Positions 9,480-18,221 of a DNA stretch of 64,000 nucleotides are shown here, in pieces. Below the pieces are notes generated by a model. That model saw only the letters and a list, made by a program, of their open reading frames with translations. It had not been told where the DNA came from and searched no databases. The translations under genes and the position numbers were made by a program. The stretch covers positions 3,906,001 to 3,970,000 of the forward strand of contig NZ_CP022187.1 in NCBI RefSeq assembly GCF_003111645.1. The letters run 5' to 3'. Within the stretch, counting starts at the first letter, position 1, and every line of letters begins with the position of its first letter. Source of the DNA: Parazoarcus communis (GTDB lineage: Bacteria > Pseudomonadota > Gammaproteobacteria > Burkholderiales > Rhodocyclaceae).

Positions 9480-10517
9480 TCAGTCCTGCGCGCTGACGCC
9501 GGCCGACTCGAAGCTCGCCATTTCGTCGAGGAAGTTCACCGCCGCCTGCACCAGCGGGTAGGCCAGCGCAGCGCCAGTGCCCTCGCCGAGGCGCAGATCG
9601 AGTTCCATCAGCGGTTCGACGCCGAGGTGTTCAAGTTGCAGCGTATGGCCGGGTTCCTTTGAGCGGTGTGCGAACACGCAGTAAGGCAGGACTGCAGGTG
9701 CAACCGCATGGGCCACGAGCAGCGCAGAGGTCACGATGAAGCCGTCGATCAGCAGCACCATGCGCTTCTCGGCCGCGCCAAGCATCGCTCCGACCATCAT
9801 CGCGATCTCGAAACCGCCGTATTGCACCAGGGCGACCAGCGGGTCGCGCTGGCGGCCACCGCGCGTGAGTGCCTGCTTGAGCAGTGCCTGCTTGCGCGCA
9901 AGACCGGCGTCGTCGAGTCCGGTGCCGCGGCCGGTCACCGTGGCGAGCTCGCCGCCGGCGACAAGGCAATGGGTCAGCAGCGATGCAGCGGCGGTATTGC
10001 CGATGCCCATCTCGCCAAAACCAACGCAGTTGCAGCCGTTTGCGGCCAGCGCGTGGGCGAGGTCACGGCCTTTGCCCAGGGCGGCTTCGCACTGTGCAGC
10101 GGACATCGCCGGGCGCTCGATGAAGTTGTCGGTGCCGGGTGCGATCTTGGCGTCGATCAGTCCGGGACGCTTGCCGAAGTCGTGATTTACGCCGGCGTCG
10201 ATCACGGTCAGTCCGAGCCCCATCTGCCGGCTGAAGACGTTGATCGCGGCGCCGCCGGCGAGGAAGTTTTCCACCATCTGCCAGGTCACGTCCTGCGGGT
10301 AGGCCGAAACGCCTGCGCGCGCCGCGCCATGATCGCCAGCAAACACCATGATGTGCGGCTGGTTCAGAACGGGGGCCTCGGTCTGCTGGACGAGGCCGAT
10401 CTGCAGGGCGAGCGCCTCAAGGCGCCCGAGTGCGCCCAGCGGCTTGGTCTTGGTGTCGATGCATTGCTGCAGCCGGGGGGCGATCGTCTGATCCGGCGCG
10501 CGGATGGTGAAGTTCAT
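9480..10517 (-). CDS. cobT: Nicotinate-nucleotide--dimethylbenzimidazole phosphoribosyltransferase
   Basis: CobT makes alpha-ribazole 5'-phosphate from nicotinate mononucleotide and 5,6-dimethylbenzimidazole. The 345-residue product starts at the ATG at 10517; the longer frame upstream is a shadow over cobU. Family motifs include [27 protein letters not shown] and [13 protein letters not shown], and the catalytic Glu lies in the [11 protein letters not shown] stretch near the C-terminus. It sits between cobU and cobS. Confidence 0.95.
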   Translation of the reverse strand: MNFTIRAPDQTIAPRLQQCIDTKTKPLGALGRLEALALQIGLVQQTEAPVLNQPHIMVFAGDHGAARAGVSAYPQDVTWQMVENFLAGGAAINVFSRQMGLGLTVIDAGVNHDFGKRPGLIDAKIAPGTDNFIERPAMSAAQCEAALGKGRDLAHALAANGCNCVGFGEMGIGNTAAASLLTHCLVAGGELATVTGRGTGLDDAGLARKQALLKQALTRGGRQRDPLVALVQYGGFEIAMMVGAMLGAAEKRMVLLIDGFIVTSALLVAHAVAPAVLPYCVFAHRSKEPGHTLQLEHLGVEPLMELDLRLGEGTGAALAYPLVQAAVNFLDEMASFESAGVSAQD

Positions 10518-10570
10518 TGGTGATATCGCAACAGGGTGTGGATGAGCGCGGCGGATGTTAGCACGCTGCT

Positions 10571-11119
10571 TCAGCCACCCTTCAGCACCAGCGGCAAGCC
10601 GGCGGCGACGAATACGACGCGCTGGCTGCGCTCGGCAACGGCCTGATTGAGCCGTCCGGCTTCGTCGCGGAACAGGCGTCCGAGCGGATGTTCCGGCACC
10701 AGGCCGAGCCCGACCTCGTTGGCGACCAGCACGATGGTGCCGGGAAGTTCGGGCAGGGTGGCGAGCAACGCGTCGCGTTCGCGGCTGAACAGGGGCAGGG
10801 TGTCGGCACTGTGCGCAGAGACCAGCGTGTCCGCTTCCATGAGCAGGTTCGACAGCCACAGCGTGAGGCAGTCGACGATGATGCAGCGGCCCGGGGCGGC
10901 CTCCTGCTTCAGGGTTTCGGCGAGCCGGACGGGCGCTTCGACGGTGTGGAAGTGCGGCGGGCGGTCGAGCTGGTGGCGGCGGATGCGTGCGGCCATCTCC
11001 TCGTCTCCGGCTTCCGCCGTGGCAATCACGGTGACCGGCAGCCCGCTGTCGTGGGCGCGTTGTTCGGCGTGGCGGCTTTTTCCGGAGCGGGCGCCGCCAA
11101 GAATGAGTTCGCAGGTCAT
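10571..11119 (-). CDS. cobU: Adenosylcobinamide kinase/guanylyltransferase
   Basis: CobU phosphorylates adenosylcobinamide and then attaches GMP. The 182-residue protein begins [19 protein letters not shown] with the P-loop GGARSGKS at 8-15. Later motifs are [10 protein letters not shown] and [11 protein letters not shown], both typical of CobU, and [10 protein letters not shown]. The ATG at 11119 makes it the first gene of the minus-strand cobUTSC group. Its promoter must lie in, or overlap, the region holding the oppositely oriented riboswitch. Confidence 0.95.
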   Translation of the reverse strand: MTCELILGGARSGKSRHAEQRAHDSGLPVTVIATAEAGDEEMAARIRRHQLDRPPHFHTVEAPVRLAETLKQEAAPGRCIIVDCLTLWLSNLLMEADTLVSAHSADTLPLFSRERDALLATLPELPGTIVLVANEVGLGLVPEHPLGRLFRDEAGRLNQAVAERSQRVVFVAAGLPLVLKGG

Positions 11120-11189
11120 TGGAATGCTTCGCTTCTTGCAGTGCACTGGATAGCCGGACACGGTATCATCCGCCCCCTCTGCCCTGAAA

Positions 11190-11405
11190 GGGGCAACGCG
11201 TTCGTGGTGCCCGACGGCGACTCTCGCCACAGGGTTAAACGGGAAACAGGTGCGTACGCCGCAAGCGTGCAATGCCTGTGCTGCCCCCGCAACGGTAAGT
11301 GAGTGCAAGACGCCTCGAGAAGCCACTGGGTCATGCCCGGGAAGGCGATGCGTCGGGTCAGGAGGATGTTGCTCCAGACAGCTCATGAGCCCGGATACCG
11401 GCCCG
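11190..11405 (+). promoter_or_regulatory. Cobalamin (adenosylcobalamin) riboswitch upstream of btuB
   Basis: The plus strand carries the conserved elements of the cobalamin riboswitch in order. These are GGTTAAACGGGAAACAGGTG near 11233, CTGCCCCCGCAACGGTAAG near 11281, GCCACTG at 11322-11328 with CCCGGGAAGGC, a B12-box-like GTCAGGAGGATGTTGC at 11357-11372, and GAGCCCGGATACCGGCC ending near 11403. In this family ligand binding lowers expression of the downstream gene. The 140 bases from here to the btuB start would hold the expression platform; I see no clear U-rich terminator there, so control may be at translation. Boundaries are approximate. Confidence 0.92.
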
Positions 11406-11546
11406 AATGCGAAATGGCGGATGTGCTGCGGGGTGGCAGCGACGGGTGCGGCGTTTTCGGCTCTCTTCGGTTCTCTCCCGGCATGTCCTTGTGCGAATCA
11501 GTCACGGTATGCGGGGACGCGGGCCGTGGCGAAGGGAGTCTTTACA

Positions 11547-13394
11547 ATGAAAATCCAGCTTTCCATTCTCGCGTCGGCGTGCGCACTCGTTTACCCCGTA
11601 CTCGGCCAGGCGCAGACCGTGCATGGCGATTCCGAACTCGATCAGGTCGTTGTCACGGCCACCCGGCAAGCGGTCATTGCCTCAGAGGCACTCGCGAGTG
11701 TCGAAGTGATCAGTCGCGAGGACATCGCTGCAGCGGGCAATTCGAGCCTCGTCGAGTTGCTCTCCGCGCGATCCGGCATTCAGGTCGTGAGCAACGGCGG
11801 TGCCGGCGCGAGCAGCAGCATCTACATTCGCGGTGCCAACTCGGGTCACACCCTGGTGCTGATCGACGGCATGCGTATTGGTTCTGCGACCAATGGCGCC
11901 CCCTCGCTCGAAACGATTCCCCTGGCGCTGATCGATCGTGTCGAGATCCTGCGCGGGCCGGCGAGTGCGCTGTACGGTTCGGACGCAATCGGCGGTGTGA
12001 TCCAGATCTTCACCCGCAAGGGCAAGGAAGGATTTCAGCCGTCGGTTCGCGTTGGCTTCGGCGCCGAGAACAGTCGCTCCCTGGAGGCTGCGGTCGCAGG
12101 CGGCGTGGATCGCCTGCGTTACAGTCTGGTCGTCGGTGAGGACCGCACCGACGGTATCAATGCCAGGCCCACCTCTTATGCAGGCAGGGATCAGGACGAC
12201 GATGGTTTCCGCAACAATTACGTCAATGGATCGCTGACGGTGGGCTTTCGCGAGCGCGACGAGATCGGCCTGTCCGTGTTTCATACCGATGGCCGCAGCT
12301 GGTACGACGCCGGCAAGACCTACGACTCGTACCTGGATAAGCAGACCGATACCGCGAGCGTCTACATGCGCAACCAGATCACGGGCGACTGGGCCAGTAC
12401 GGTCAAGGTCGGCTACAGCGCGGACACCTCGCATGACCACTCCACCGCGACCTCAACATCCGAGTTCGATACGGCGCAGACGCAGTTCACCTGGCAAAAC
12501 GATGTTGCGCTGGCCGGCGGGTCGCTGCTGGCCGCATACGAGTACCTTGAGCAGAACGTGAGCACGACCACCGCGTATGCCAAGACGCAGCGCAACACCA
12601 ATTCGCTGGTGCTCGGCTGGGGCGGCCAGCTCGGCAAGCACAACGTCCAGTTCAATGTCCGCCACGACGATGACTCGCAATTCGGCGGAGAAACCACCGG
12701 GTCGGCGGCATATGGCTATCAGTTCCTGCCTGAGTGGCGTGTGCATGGCAGTATCGGCACCGCGTTCAAGGCGCCGACCTTCAACGATCTCTACTATCCG
12801 CTGGCTTGTTTCGGCTCTTACGGCTGTTTTGGCGGAAACGCCGACCTCAAGCCGGAAGAGTCGCTCAATCGCGAGTTCGGACTGGTCTGGGAGCGTGGCG
12901 CGACCTCCGTGCGCGCGACCTATTTCAACAACCGGGTGAAGAACCTGATCGACTGGAGCTCCGGCATCGCGGACAACGTCGCCACCGCAACGCTGGAAGG
13001 CGTGGAGCTGGGACTGACGACGATGGTGTACGGCTACCGTCTGCGTGCAAACGTGGACTTTCTTGAGGCCAAGGACAAGGATAGCGGCAATTACCTTGGG
13101 CGTCGGGCCAAGGAAAGCGCGTCGCTGGCCATTGATCGCAGCACGGGCGCCTGGACCTGGGGGATGGAGCTGACCGGGCAGGGCCGGCGCTTCGACACAA
13201 CGGCGAGCAACACGTCGGCAAAACGGCTGGCCGGATATTCCTTGCTCAACGCATACGTTCACTATGCGCTGGCGCCTGACTGGAGTGTGGAGCTGCGTGC
13301 GAACAACATCCTCGACAGGGACTACGAACTGGCTCAGGGCTACGGTACGAAGGGCGCGAATGCCTTCGTTGCGCTGCGCTACGCCCTGCACTGA
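11547..13394 (+). CDS. btuB: TonB-dependent outer membrane cobalamin receptor
   Basis: This receptor imports cobalamins across the outer membrane with TonB energy. The ATG at 11547 gives 615 residues and follows a GGGAG ribosome binding site; the open frame upstream is riboswitch leader. Residues 1-22 form a signal peptide ending in GQAQ. A TonB-box/plug start ELDQVVVTATR follows near 31, then plug motifs IYIRGANSGHTLVLIDGMR and VEILRGPASALYGSDAIGG. The C-terminus ends in FVALRYALH, with the terminal-region aromatic pattern of barrel proteins. It heads the riboswitch-controlled transcript with btuC and btuD. Confidence 0.92.
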   Translation: MKIQLSILASACALVYPVLGQAQTVHGDSELDQVVVTATRQAVIASEALASVEVISREDIAAAGNSSLVELLSARSGIQVVSNGGAGASSSIYIRGANSGHTLVLIDGMRIGSATNGAPSLETIPLALIDRVEILRGPASALYGSDAIGGVIQIFTRKGKEGFQPSVRVGFGAENSRSLEAAVAGGVDRLRYSLVVGEDRTDGINARPTSYAGRDQDDDGFRNNYVNGSLTVGFRERDEIGLSVFHTDGRSWYDAGKTYDSYLDKQTDTASVYMRNQITGDWASTVKVGYSADTSHDHSTATSTSEFDTAQTQFTWQNDVALAGGSLLAAYEYLEQNVSTTTAYAKTQRNTNSLVLGWGGQLGKHNVQFNVRHDDDSQFGGETTGSAAYGYQFLPEWRVHGSIGTAFKAPTFNDLYYPLACFGSYGCFGGNADLKPEESLNREFGLVWERGATSVRATYFNNRVKNLIDWSSGIADNVATATLEGVELGLTTMVYGYRLRANVDFLEAKDKDSGNYLGRRAKESASLAIDRSTGAWTWGMELTGQGRRFDTTASNTSAKRLAGYSLLNAYVHYALAPDWSVELRANNILDRDYELAQGYGTKGANAFVALRYALH

Positions 13395-13439
13395 CAGCCG
13401 ATGGAGGCCGTGGCATTGCGCAAGGGCGGGGAGGGCCTG

Positions 13440-14420
13440 ATGACGAGCAGGCGTCGCCGCCTGCTCGTCGTCGCGCTGGTGCTGGTGCTGGTCGCGGCGC
13501 TGACGCTGGGGTGGGCGCTGATCGCGGGTAGCTTGCCAATCGCGCCCGCCGAGGTCCTTGCTGCCCTGGGCGGTGCCGACGGCATGTCAGCCAGCGTCGT
13601 GCGCGAACTTCGCCTGCCGCGCGCCGTGGCCACCTTTGTGTGTGGCGGCCTGCTCGCGCTGGCGGGGGCGCTGATGCAGGTCTTGCTGCGCAATCCCCTG
13701 GCCGATCCCTACATCCTCGGCATTTCCGGCGGCGCGGCGGTTGGTGCGCTGACCGGCATTTCGCTGGGGGCGGCGTCAATCTGGATCGATGGCGGCGCGT
13801 TTGCCGGCGCCCTGATTGCCATGTTGCTGGTGTTCGGACTTGCGCACGGCGACGGCAGCTGGACGCAGACGCGTCTGCTGCTGACCGGTGTGATCGTGGC
13901 CGCGGGCTGCGGCGCGGCGGTGACGCTGATGCTGGCGCTGGCACCGGACACACGCGTGCAGTCGATGCTGTTCTGGTTGATGGGCGATGCCAGTGGCGCG
14001 TCCAACCCGTGGCCGGCGCTGGGCGTGCTGCTGATCGGCCTGCTCGCGGTGCTGCCGTTTGCGCGTGATCTCAACGTGCTGGCGCGAGGCGAGATGACTG
14101 CACATGCGCTCGGTGTGAGCGTCAAACGCCTGCGCCTCGGACTGTACGTGCTGGCTTCGCTGCTGACCGCGGTGGCGGTGACGCAGGTGGGCTCGGTGGG
14201 TTTCGTCGGGCTGATCGTGCCGCATCTGGTGCGGCTTGCGCTGGGTAACGACCAGCGCGTGCTGTTGCCGACCGCGGCAGTGGCGGGCGGCATTCTGCTG
14301 ACGGTGGCCGATACGCTGGCGCGCACGGTGATGGCGCCGCAGCAACTGCCGGTGGGCGTGCTGACCGCACTCATCGGCGTGCCTGTGTTCCTGTTCCTGC
14401 TTGCACGCCATCCGCGCTGA
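13440..14420 (+). CDS. btuC: Cobalamin ABC transporter permease
   Basis: This FecCD-family inner-membrane permease moves corrinoids delivered by a periplasmic binding protein. I chose the ATG at 13440 (326 residues) because a strong GGGGAGGG stretch lies just upstream; an ATG at 13401 would add 13 residues. About ten hydrophobic segments are present. Family motifs are LRLPRAVATFVCGGLLALAG, RNPLADPYILGISGGAA and GFVGLIVPHLVRL, the last being the ATPase-coupling region. No btuF binding-protein gene lies in the cluster. Confidence 0.9.
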   Translation: MTSRRRRLLVVALVLVLVAALTLGWALIAGSLPIAPAEVLAALGGADGMSASVVRELRLPRAVATFVCGGLLALAGALMQVLLRNPLADPYILGISGGAAVGALTGISLGAASIWIDGGAFAGALIAMLLVFGLAHGDGSWTQTRLLLTGVIVAAGCGAAVTLMLALAPDTRVQSMLFWLMGDASGASNPWPALGVLLIGLLAVLPFARDLNVLARGEMTAHALGVSVKRLRLGLYVLASLLTAVAVTQVGSVGFVGLIVPHLVRLALGNDQRVLLPTAAVAGGILLTVADTLARTVMAPQQLPVGVLTALIGVPVFLFLLARHPR

Positions 14421-14421
14421 C

Positions 14422-15216
14422 ATGAAAACTTCGGGCGCATCCGCTTCCGCTTCACCCTTGCTCGAGGCCGACCGGCTCGCGCTGCAGGCAGGCGAACGCT
14501 GGCTGTGTTGCGAGTTCAGCCTCAAGCTGGCGATGGGCGAATGCCTGGTGCTGCTCGGACCCAATGGCGCGGGCAAGACCACGCTGCTGCATACACTGGC
14601 CGGACTGCGCGCGCCCAGCGTGGGCACGGTGCGTCTCGGCGGCGCGCCGTACTCGGAGTGGTCCACGCTCGATGCGGCGCGGTTCCGTGGCGTGCTGCCG
14701 CAGCAGCAGCCCGACCACTTTGCCGCGTCCGTCCTGGAGTCCGTGCTCATTGGCCGTCACCCGCACCTCGGGCGCTGGGGGTGGGAAGGCACGGACGACG
14801 AACGCATCGCCCGTGCTGCGCTAGCCGATGTCGGGCTGACCGGCTTCGAGCAGCGCGACATCCTTACCCTGTCGGGCGGCGAGCGTCAGCGCGTTGCGGT
14901 GGCCGCGCTGCTGGCGCAGGCGCCGACGCTGTTCCTGCTCGACGAGCCGCTCAACCACCTCGACCTGCGTTACCAGATCGCAGTGCTGTCCCTGTTCCGC
15001 CAGCTCGCTGACCAGGGGCGAGGGGTGGTCATGGTCTTGCACGACATCAACCTTGCCGCCCGCTTTGCCGATCACATCATCCTGCTCGATGGTCAGGGGG
15101 GCGTGATCGCCGGCGACCGCGACACCGTGCTGCAGGCCGATTGCCTGAGTCATGCCTTCGGGCATCCGCTGCGGCGCTTCGAGCTCGATGGGCGGATTAC
15201 CTTTGTGCCCGACTGA
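14422..15216 (+). CDS. btuD: Cobalamin ABC transporter ATP-binding protein
   Basis: This is the ATPase partner of BtuC. It has 264 residues from the ATG at 14422, immediately after the btuC stop; a TTG at 14401 would overlap btuC. Walker A is GPNGAGKTT near residue 48, the Q-loop lies in LPQQQPDHF, the ABC signature is LSGGERQR, Walker B is LFLLDEPLNHLD, and the switch His is in VLHDINLA. It resembles the FepC/BtuD class of cofactor and siderophore importers. Confidence 0.92.
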   Translation: MKTSGASASASPLLEADRLALQAGERWLCCEFSLKLAMGECLVLLGPNGAGKTTLLHTLAGLRAPSVGTVRLGGAPYSEWSTLDAARFRGVLPQQQPDHFAASVLESVLIGRHPHLGRWGWEGTDDERIARAALADVGLTGFEQRDILTLSGGERQRVAVAALLAQAPTLFLLDEPLNHLDLRYQIAVLSLFRQLADQGRGVVMVLHDINLAARFADHIILLDGQGGVIAGDRDTVLQADCLSHAFGHPLRRFELDGRITFVPD

Positions 15217-15330
15217 TGCGATGAAAACCCTGTTCCCACACTGCCCGCCAGAGGCAGTTCTGCAGTTGGAAACGCCACGGGCGTATTGCAGCCCGTCACG
15301 CCAACGAACCCCTGAACGAGAGAGAACACG

Positions 15331-15939
15331 ATGAGCGAGAATCAGGACAAGGACGCGCGCCACAACGCACGCATGGCGCGCAAGAAGGAAGTGGTCGACA
15401 GCCACATCGCCGCAGCACAGATCGAGCGCGGGGTGTTGCTGGTCAATACCGGCAACGGCAAAGGCAAATCCAGTGCCGGATTCGGGCTGGTTGCGCGTGC
15501 GCTCGGCCATGGACAGAAAGTCGGGGTGGTGCAGTTCATCAAGGGCAGGTCGGACACCGGCGAGGAGGCCTTCTACCGCCGCCAGCCCGGCGTGAGCTGG
15601 CATGTGATGGGCGAGGGCTTCACCTGGGAAACGCAGGATCGCGCCCGCGACGTGGCAGCGGCACACGCCGCCTGGGAGCAGGCTCGCAGCTTTCTGCGCG
15701 ACCCGGGGACTGGACTTGTCGTGCTCGATGAGCTCAACATCGCGCTGAAGTACGGCTATCTTGAAGTGGAGAGCGTGGTGGCCGACCTCATGGCCCGGCC
15801 GGTCGATCAGCACGTGGTGGTGACCGGCCGTGCAGCGCCGCCTGAACTGGTGGCGGTCGCCGACACGGTGACCGACATGACCGTGGTCAAGCATGCGTTT
15901 GCGGCCGGCATCAAGGCGATGGCCGGCATGGAGTGGTGA
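15331..15939 (+). CDS. cobO: Cob(I)yrinic acid a,c-diamide adenosyltransferase
   Basis: This CobA/CobO/BtuR-type enzyme adds the 5'-deoxyadenosyl ligand to cobalt in cob(I)yrinate diamide or salvaged corrinoids. The 202-residue product has an N-terminal RHNARMARKK segment typical of the family, the P-loop NTGNGKGKSS near residue 40, and VVLDELNIALKYGY near 130. It begins 114 bases after btuD with a GAGAG site upstream. It links the uptake genes to the biosynthetic genes that follow. Confidence 0.93.
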   Translation: MSENQDKDARHNARMARKKEVVDSHIAAAQIERGVLLVNTGNGKGKSSAGFGLVARALGHGQKVGVVQFIKGRSDTGEEAFYRRQPGVSWHVMGEGFTWETQDRARDVAAAHAAWEQARSFLRDPGTGLVVLDELNIALKYGYLEVESVVADLMARPVDQHVVVTGRAAPPELVAVADTVTDMTVVKHAFAAGIKAMAGMEW

Positions 15940-15940
15940 G

Positions 15941-16798
15941 ATGAGTGTGCCCGTCATGCCTGGCGCGAGAGCGGGTGCCCAGCCCGGTCATGTGTATCTG
16001 GTCGGAGCCGGTCCCGGTGACCCGGAACTGCTGACGCTGCGCGGTGCGCGCCTGGTCGGGGGCGCCGATGTGGTGGTCTTCGACAACCTTGTCAGTCCCG
16101 CAATCGTCGCCCTGGCGCCTGCGGCCGCAGAGCGCATCTATGTCGGCAAGAAGGCTGCCGATCACACCCTGCCGCAGGACGAAATCAACCGCTTGCTGGT
16201 GACGCTGGCCCAGGCGGGAAAGCGGGTGGTGCGGCTGAAGGGCGGTGACCCCTTCATCTTCGGGCGCGGCGGTGAAGAGATGGAGGTGCTGGTCGAGGCC
16301 GGCATTACCGTCGAAGTGGTGCCGGGCGTCACGGCTGCAGCGGGTATTGCAGCGTACGCAGGCATTCCGCTGACCCACCGCGATCATGCGCAATCGGTGA
16401 TCTTCACCACGGGTTTTCTCAAGAATGGCGCGCTCGATCTGGACTGGCCGATGCTTGCGCGCCCGGGGCAGACGCTGGTGATCTACATGGGCATTTCGCG
16501 CCTGGCCGAGATCTGTGAGCAACTCATCGCCCATGGCCTGCAAGCGGACACGCCGGCCGGGGTGATCGAGCGCGGCACGACCGATGCCCAGCGCGTGGTA
16601 ACGGCCGACCTCGCGACGCTGACCGAGCGCGCACAGGCGGCGGGCATCCGCCCACCGGCGCTGACCGTGGTCGGCGGGGTGGTCGGGCTCTACCCGCGCT
16701 TGGCATGGTTCGCGCCGCAGAACGCTGTCGACACCCCCCATCCGCCGCACGCAGGCTGTGCGGTGGTGCATCCCGCAACGCCCGACGACCAGCGCTAG
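15941..16798 (+). CDS. cobA: Uroporphyrinogen-III C-methyltransferase (SUMT)
   Basis: SUMT methylates uroporphyrinogen III at C2 and C7 to precorrin-2, the branch point to cobalamin and siroheme. The ATG at 15941 lies one base after the cobO stop and gives 285 residues. Motifs are VYLVGAGPGDPELLTLRGA near 18, RLKGGDPFIFGRGGEE near 98 and PGVTAAAGIAAYAGIPLTHR near 125. No CysG-type dehydrogenase/chelatase domain is fused. Its place between cobO and cobB argues for a cobalamin rather than siroheme role. Confidence 0.93.
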   Translation: MSVPVMPGARAGAQPGHVYLVGAGPGDPELLTLRGARLVGGADVVVFDNLVSPAIVALAPAAAERIYVGKKAADHTLPQDEINRLLVTLAQAGKRVVRLKGGDPFIFGRGGEEMEVLVEAGITVEVVPGVTAAAGIAAYAGIPLTHRDHAQSVIFTTGFLKNGALDLDWPMLARPGQTLVIYMGISRLAEICEQLIAHGLQADTPAGVIERGTTDAQRVVTADLATLTERAQAAGIRPPALTVVGGVVGLYPRLAWFAPQNAVDTPHPPHAGCAVVHPATPDDQR

Positions 16799-16865
16799 CG
16801 CCCGGCCCACGCCGGCGCGCATGTTGTTCAGCCTTTTTCGACGCCGATTCGTGGCGTCCATCGAC

Positions 16866-18182
16866 ATGACCGAAACCCGCACGCCGCGCCATTGTCCGGC
16901 GCTCTTCATCGCCGCCCCGGCTTCCGGTCAGGGCAAGACCACCGTCACCGCGGCGCTTGCGCGCATGCACAGCCGTCTTGGGCGCAAGGTGCGGGTGTTC
17001 AAGTCGGGGCCGGATTTCCTGGATCCGCAGATTCATGCCGTGGCCAGCGCTGCGGCTGTGTACAACGTCGATCTCGGCATGTGCGGCGAGGACGACATCG
17101 CACGGCGTTTGTACGACGCGGCGGGCGAGGCCGACCTGATCCTGGTCGAGGGCGTCATGGGCCTGTACGACGGCTCGCCCTCGGGTGCGGACATTGCCTG
17201 TCGCTTCGGTCTGCCCGTCATGGCAGTGATCGATGCCCGTGCGATGGCGCAGACCTTTGGCGCGCTGGCGCATGGGCTGGCGACCTACCGCGCAGGGCTG
17301 CCGTTTGCCGGCGTACTCGCCAACCATGTCGGCAGCCCGCGCCACGCTGGAATGCTTGAGGCGTCCTTGCCCGATGGCATGCGCTGGTTCGGCGCGCTCA
17401 TGCGCGATGCCGATGCGGCCCTGCCCGAGCGCCATCTCGGGCTGATGCAGGCGGCGGAGATCGAGGATCTCGATGCGCGACTGGACCGTCTGGCCGACAG
17501 CCTGGCGCAGACCGGCGCGGCGGACCTGCCGCCTGCCGTTGCCTTCACCGCTGCGCCCGCAGTCCCCGTGGCGCCGGTCCTTGCCGGGCATACGGTCGCG
17601 GTCGCGCGCGATGCGGCTTACGGCTTCATCTATCCGGCAAACCTGGATAGCTTGCGCGCGCTGGGTGCCGAGCTCGCCTTCTTTTCTCCGCTCGCGGGCG
17701 ACGGGCTGCCTGCCTGCGATGCTGTGTGGCTGCCGGGTGGATACCCGGAACTGCATGGCGAGCGCCTCGCGGCCAATCGCGGGTTCTGGCAGGCGCTGCA
17801 CGCACATGTTGATGCTGGCCGTCCGGTGCTGGCCGAGTGCGGTGGCATGATGAGTCTGTTCGAGACCGTGGTCGACAAGGCGGGGGAGGCGCATGTCTTC
17901 GGTGGGTTGCTGCCGGGGCGCGCCGTGATGCAGAAGCGCCTTGCCGCACTCGGCTTGCAGATTGCCGACTTGCCCGAGGGCAGGCTTGCCGGGCATACCT
18001 TCCACTATTCGAAGAGCGAAACCCCGTTGCAGCCCTTGGTTCAAGCGCACACGCCGGACGGGCGCGAGGGCGAGGCGATCTACCGTCGTGCGCGGCTGAC
18101 CGCCTCGTACGTGCACCTGTACTTCCCGTCCAACCCGGAGGCGGTCGGGCGTCTGTTCGCCCGTGCGGACGGCCTCCGCTGA
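16866..18182 (+). CDS. cobB: Cobyrinic acid a,c-diamide synthase
   Basis: CobB (CbiA type) amidates the a- and c-carboxylates of cobyrinate, or hydrogenobyrinate, using ATP and glutamine. I take the ATG at 16866 (438 residues) because MTETRTPRHCPALFIAAPAS matches where the family begins; ATG 16821 is possible. The N-terminal P-loop region reads APASGQGKTTVT. The C-terminal type-I glutaminase domain carries VLAECGGMMSLFE with the nucleophilic Cys, and the distal HTFHYS. It is the last gene of the plus-strand B12 run; cbiB, cobD and cobQ homologues do not follow. Confidence 0.93.
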   Translation: MTETRTPRHCPALFIAAPASGQGKTTVTAALARMHSRLGRKVRVFKSGPDFLDPQIHAVASAAAVYNVDLGMCGEDDIARRLYDAAGEADLILVEGVMGLYDGSPSGADIACRFGLPVMAVIDARAMAQTFGALAHGLATYRAGLPFAGVLANHVGSPRHAGMLEASLPDGMRWFGALMRDADAALPERHLGLMQAAEIEDLDARLDRLADSLAQTGAADLPPAVAFTAAPAVPVAPVLAGHTVAVARDAAYGFIYPANLDSLRALGAELAFFSPLAGDGLPACDAVWLPGGYPELHGERLAANRGFWQALHAHVDAGRPVLAECGGMMSLFETVVDKAGEAHVFGGLLPGRAVMQKRLAALGLQIADLPEGRLAGHTFHYSKSETPLQPLVQAHTPDGREGEAIYRRARLTASYVHLYFPSNPEAVGRLFARADGLR

Positions 18183-18221
18183 TTATTCCGGAGGTGTCCG
18201 CCGTGCGCGCTGCGGCAGGGA

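Noticed and set aside
11250-11546. N-terminal extension of BtuB to 714 residues
   Set aside because: This part is riboswitch RNA; a signal peptide and ribosome binding site mark the ATG at 11547.
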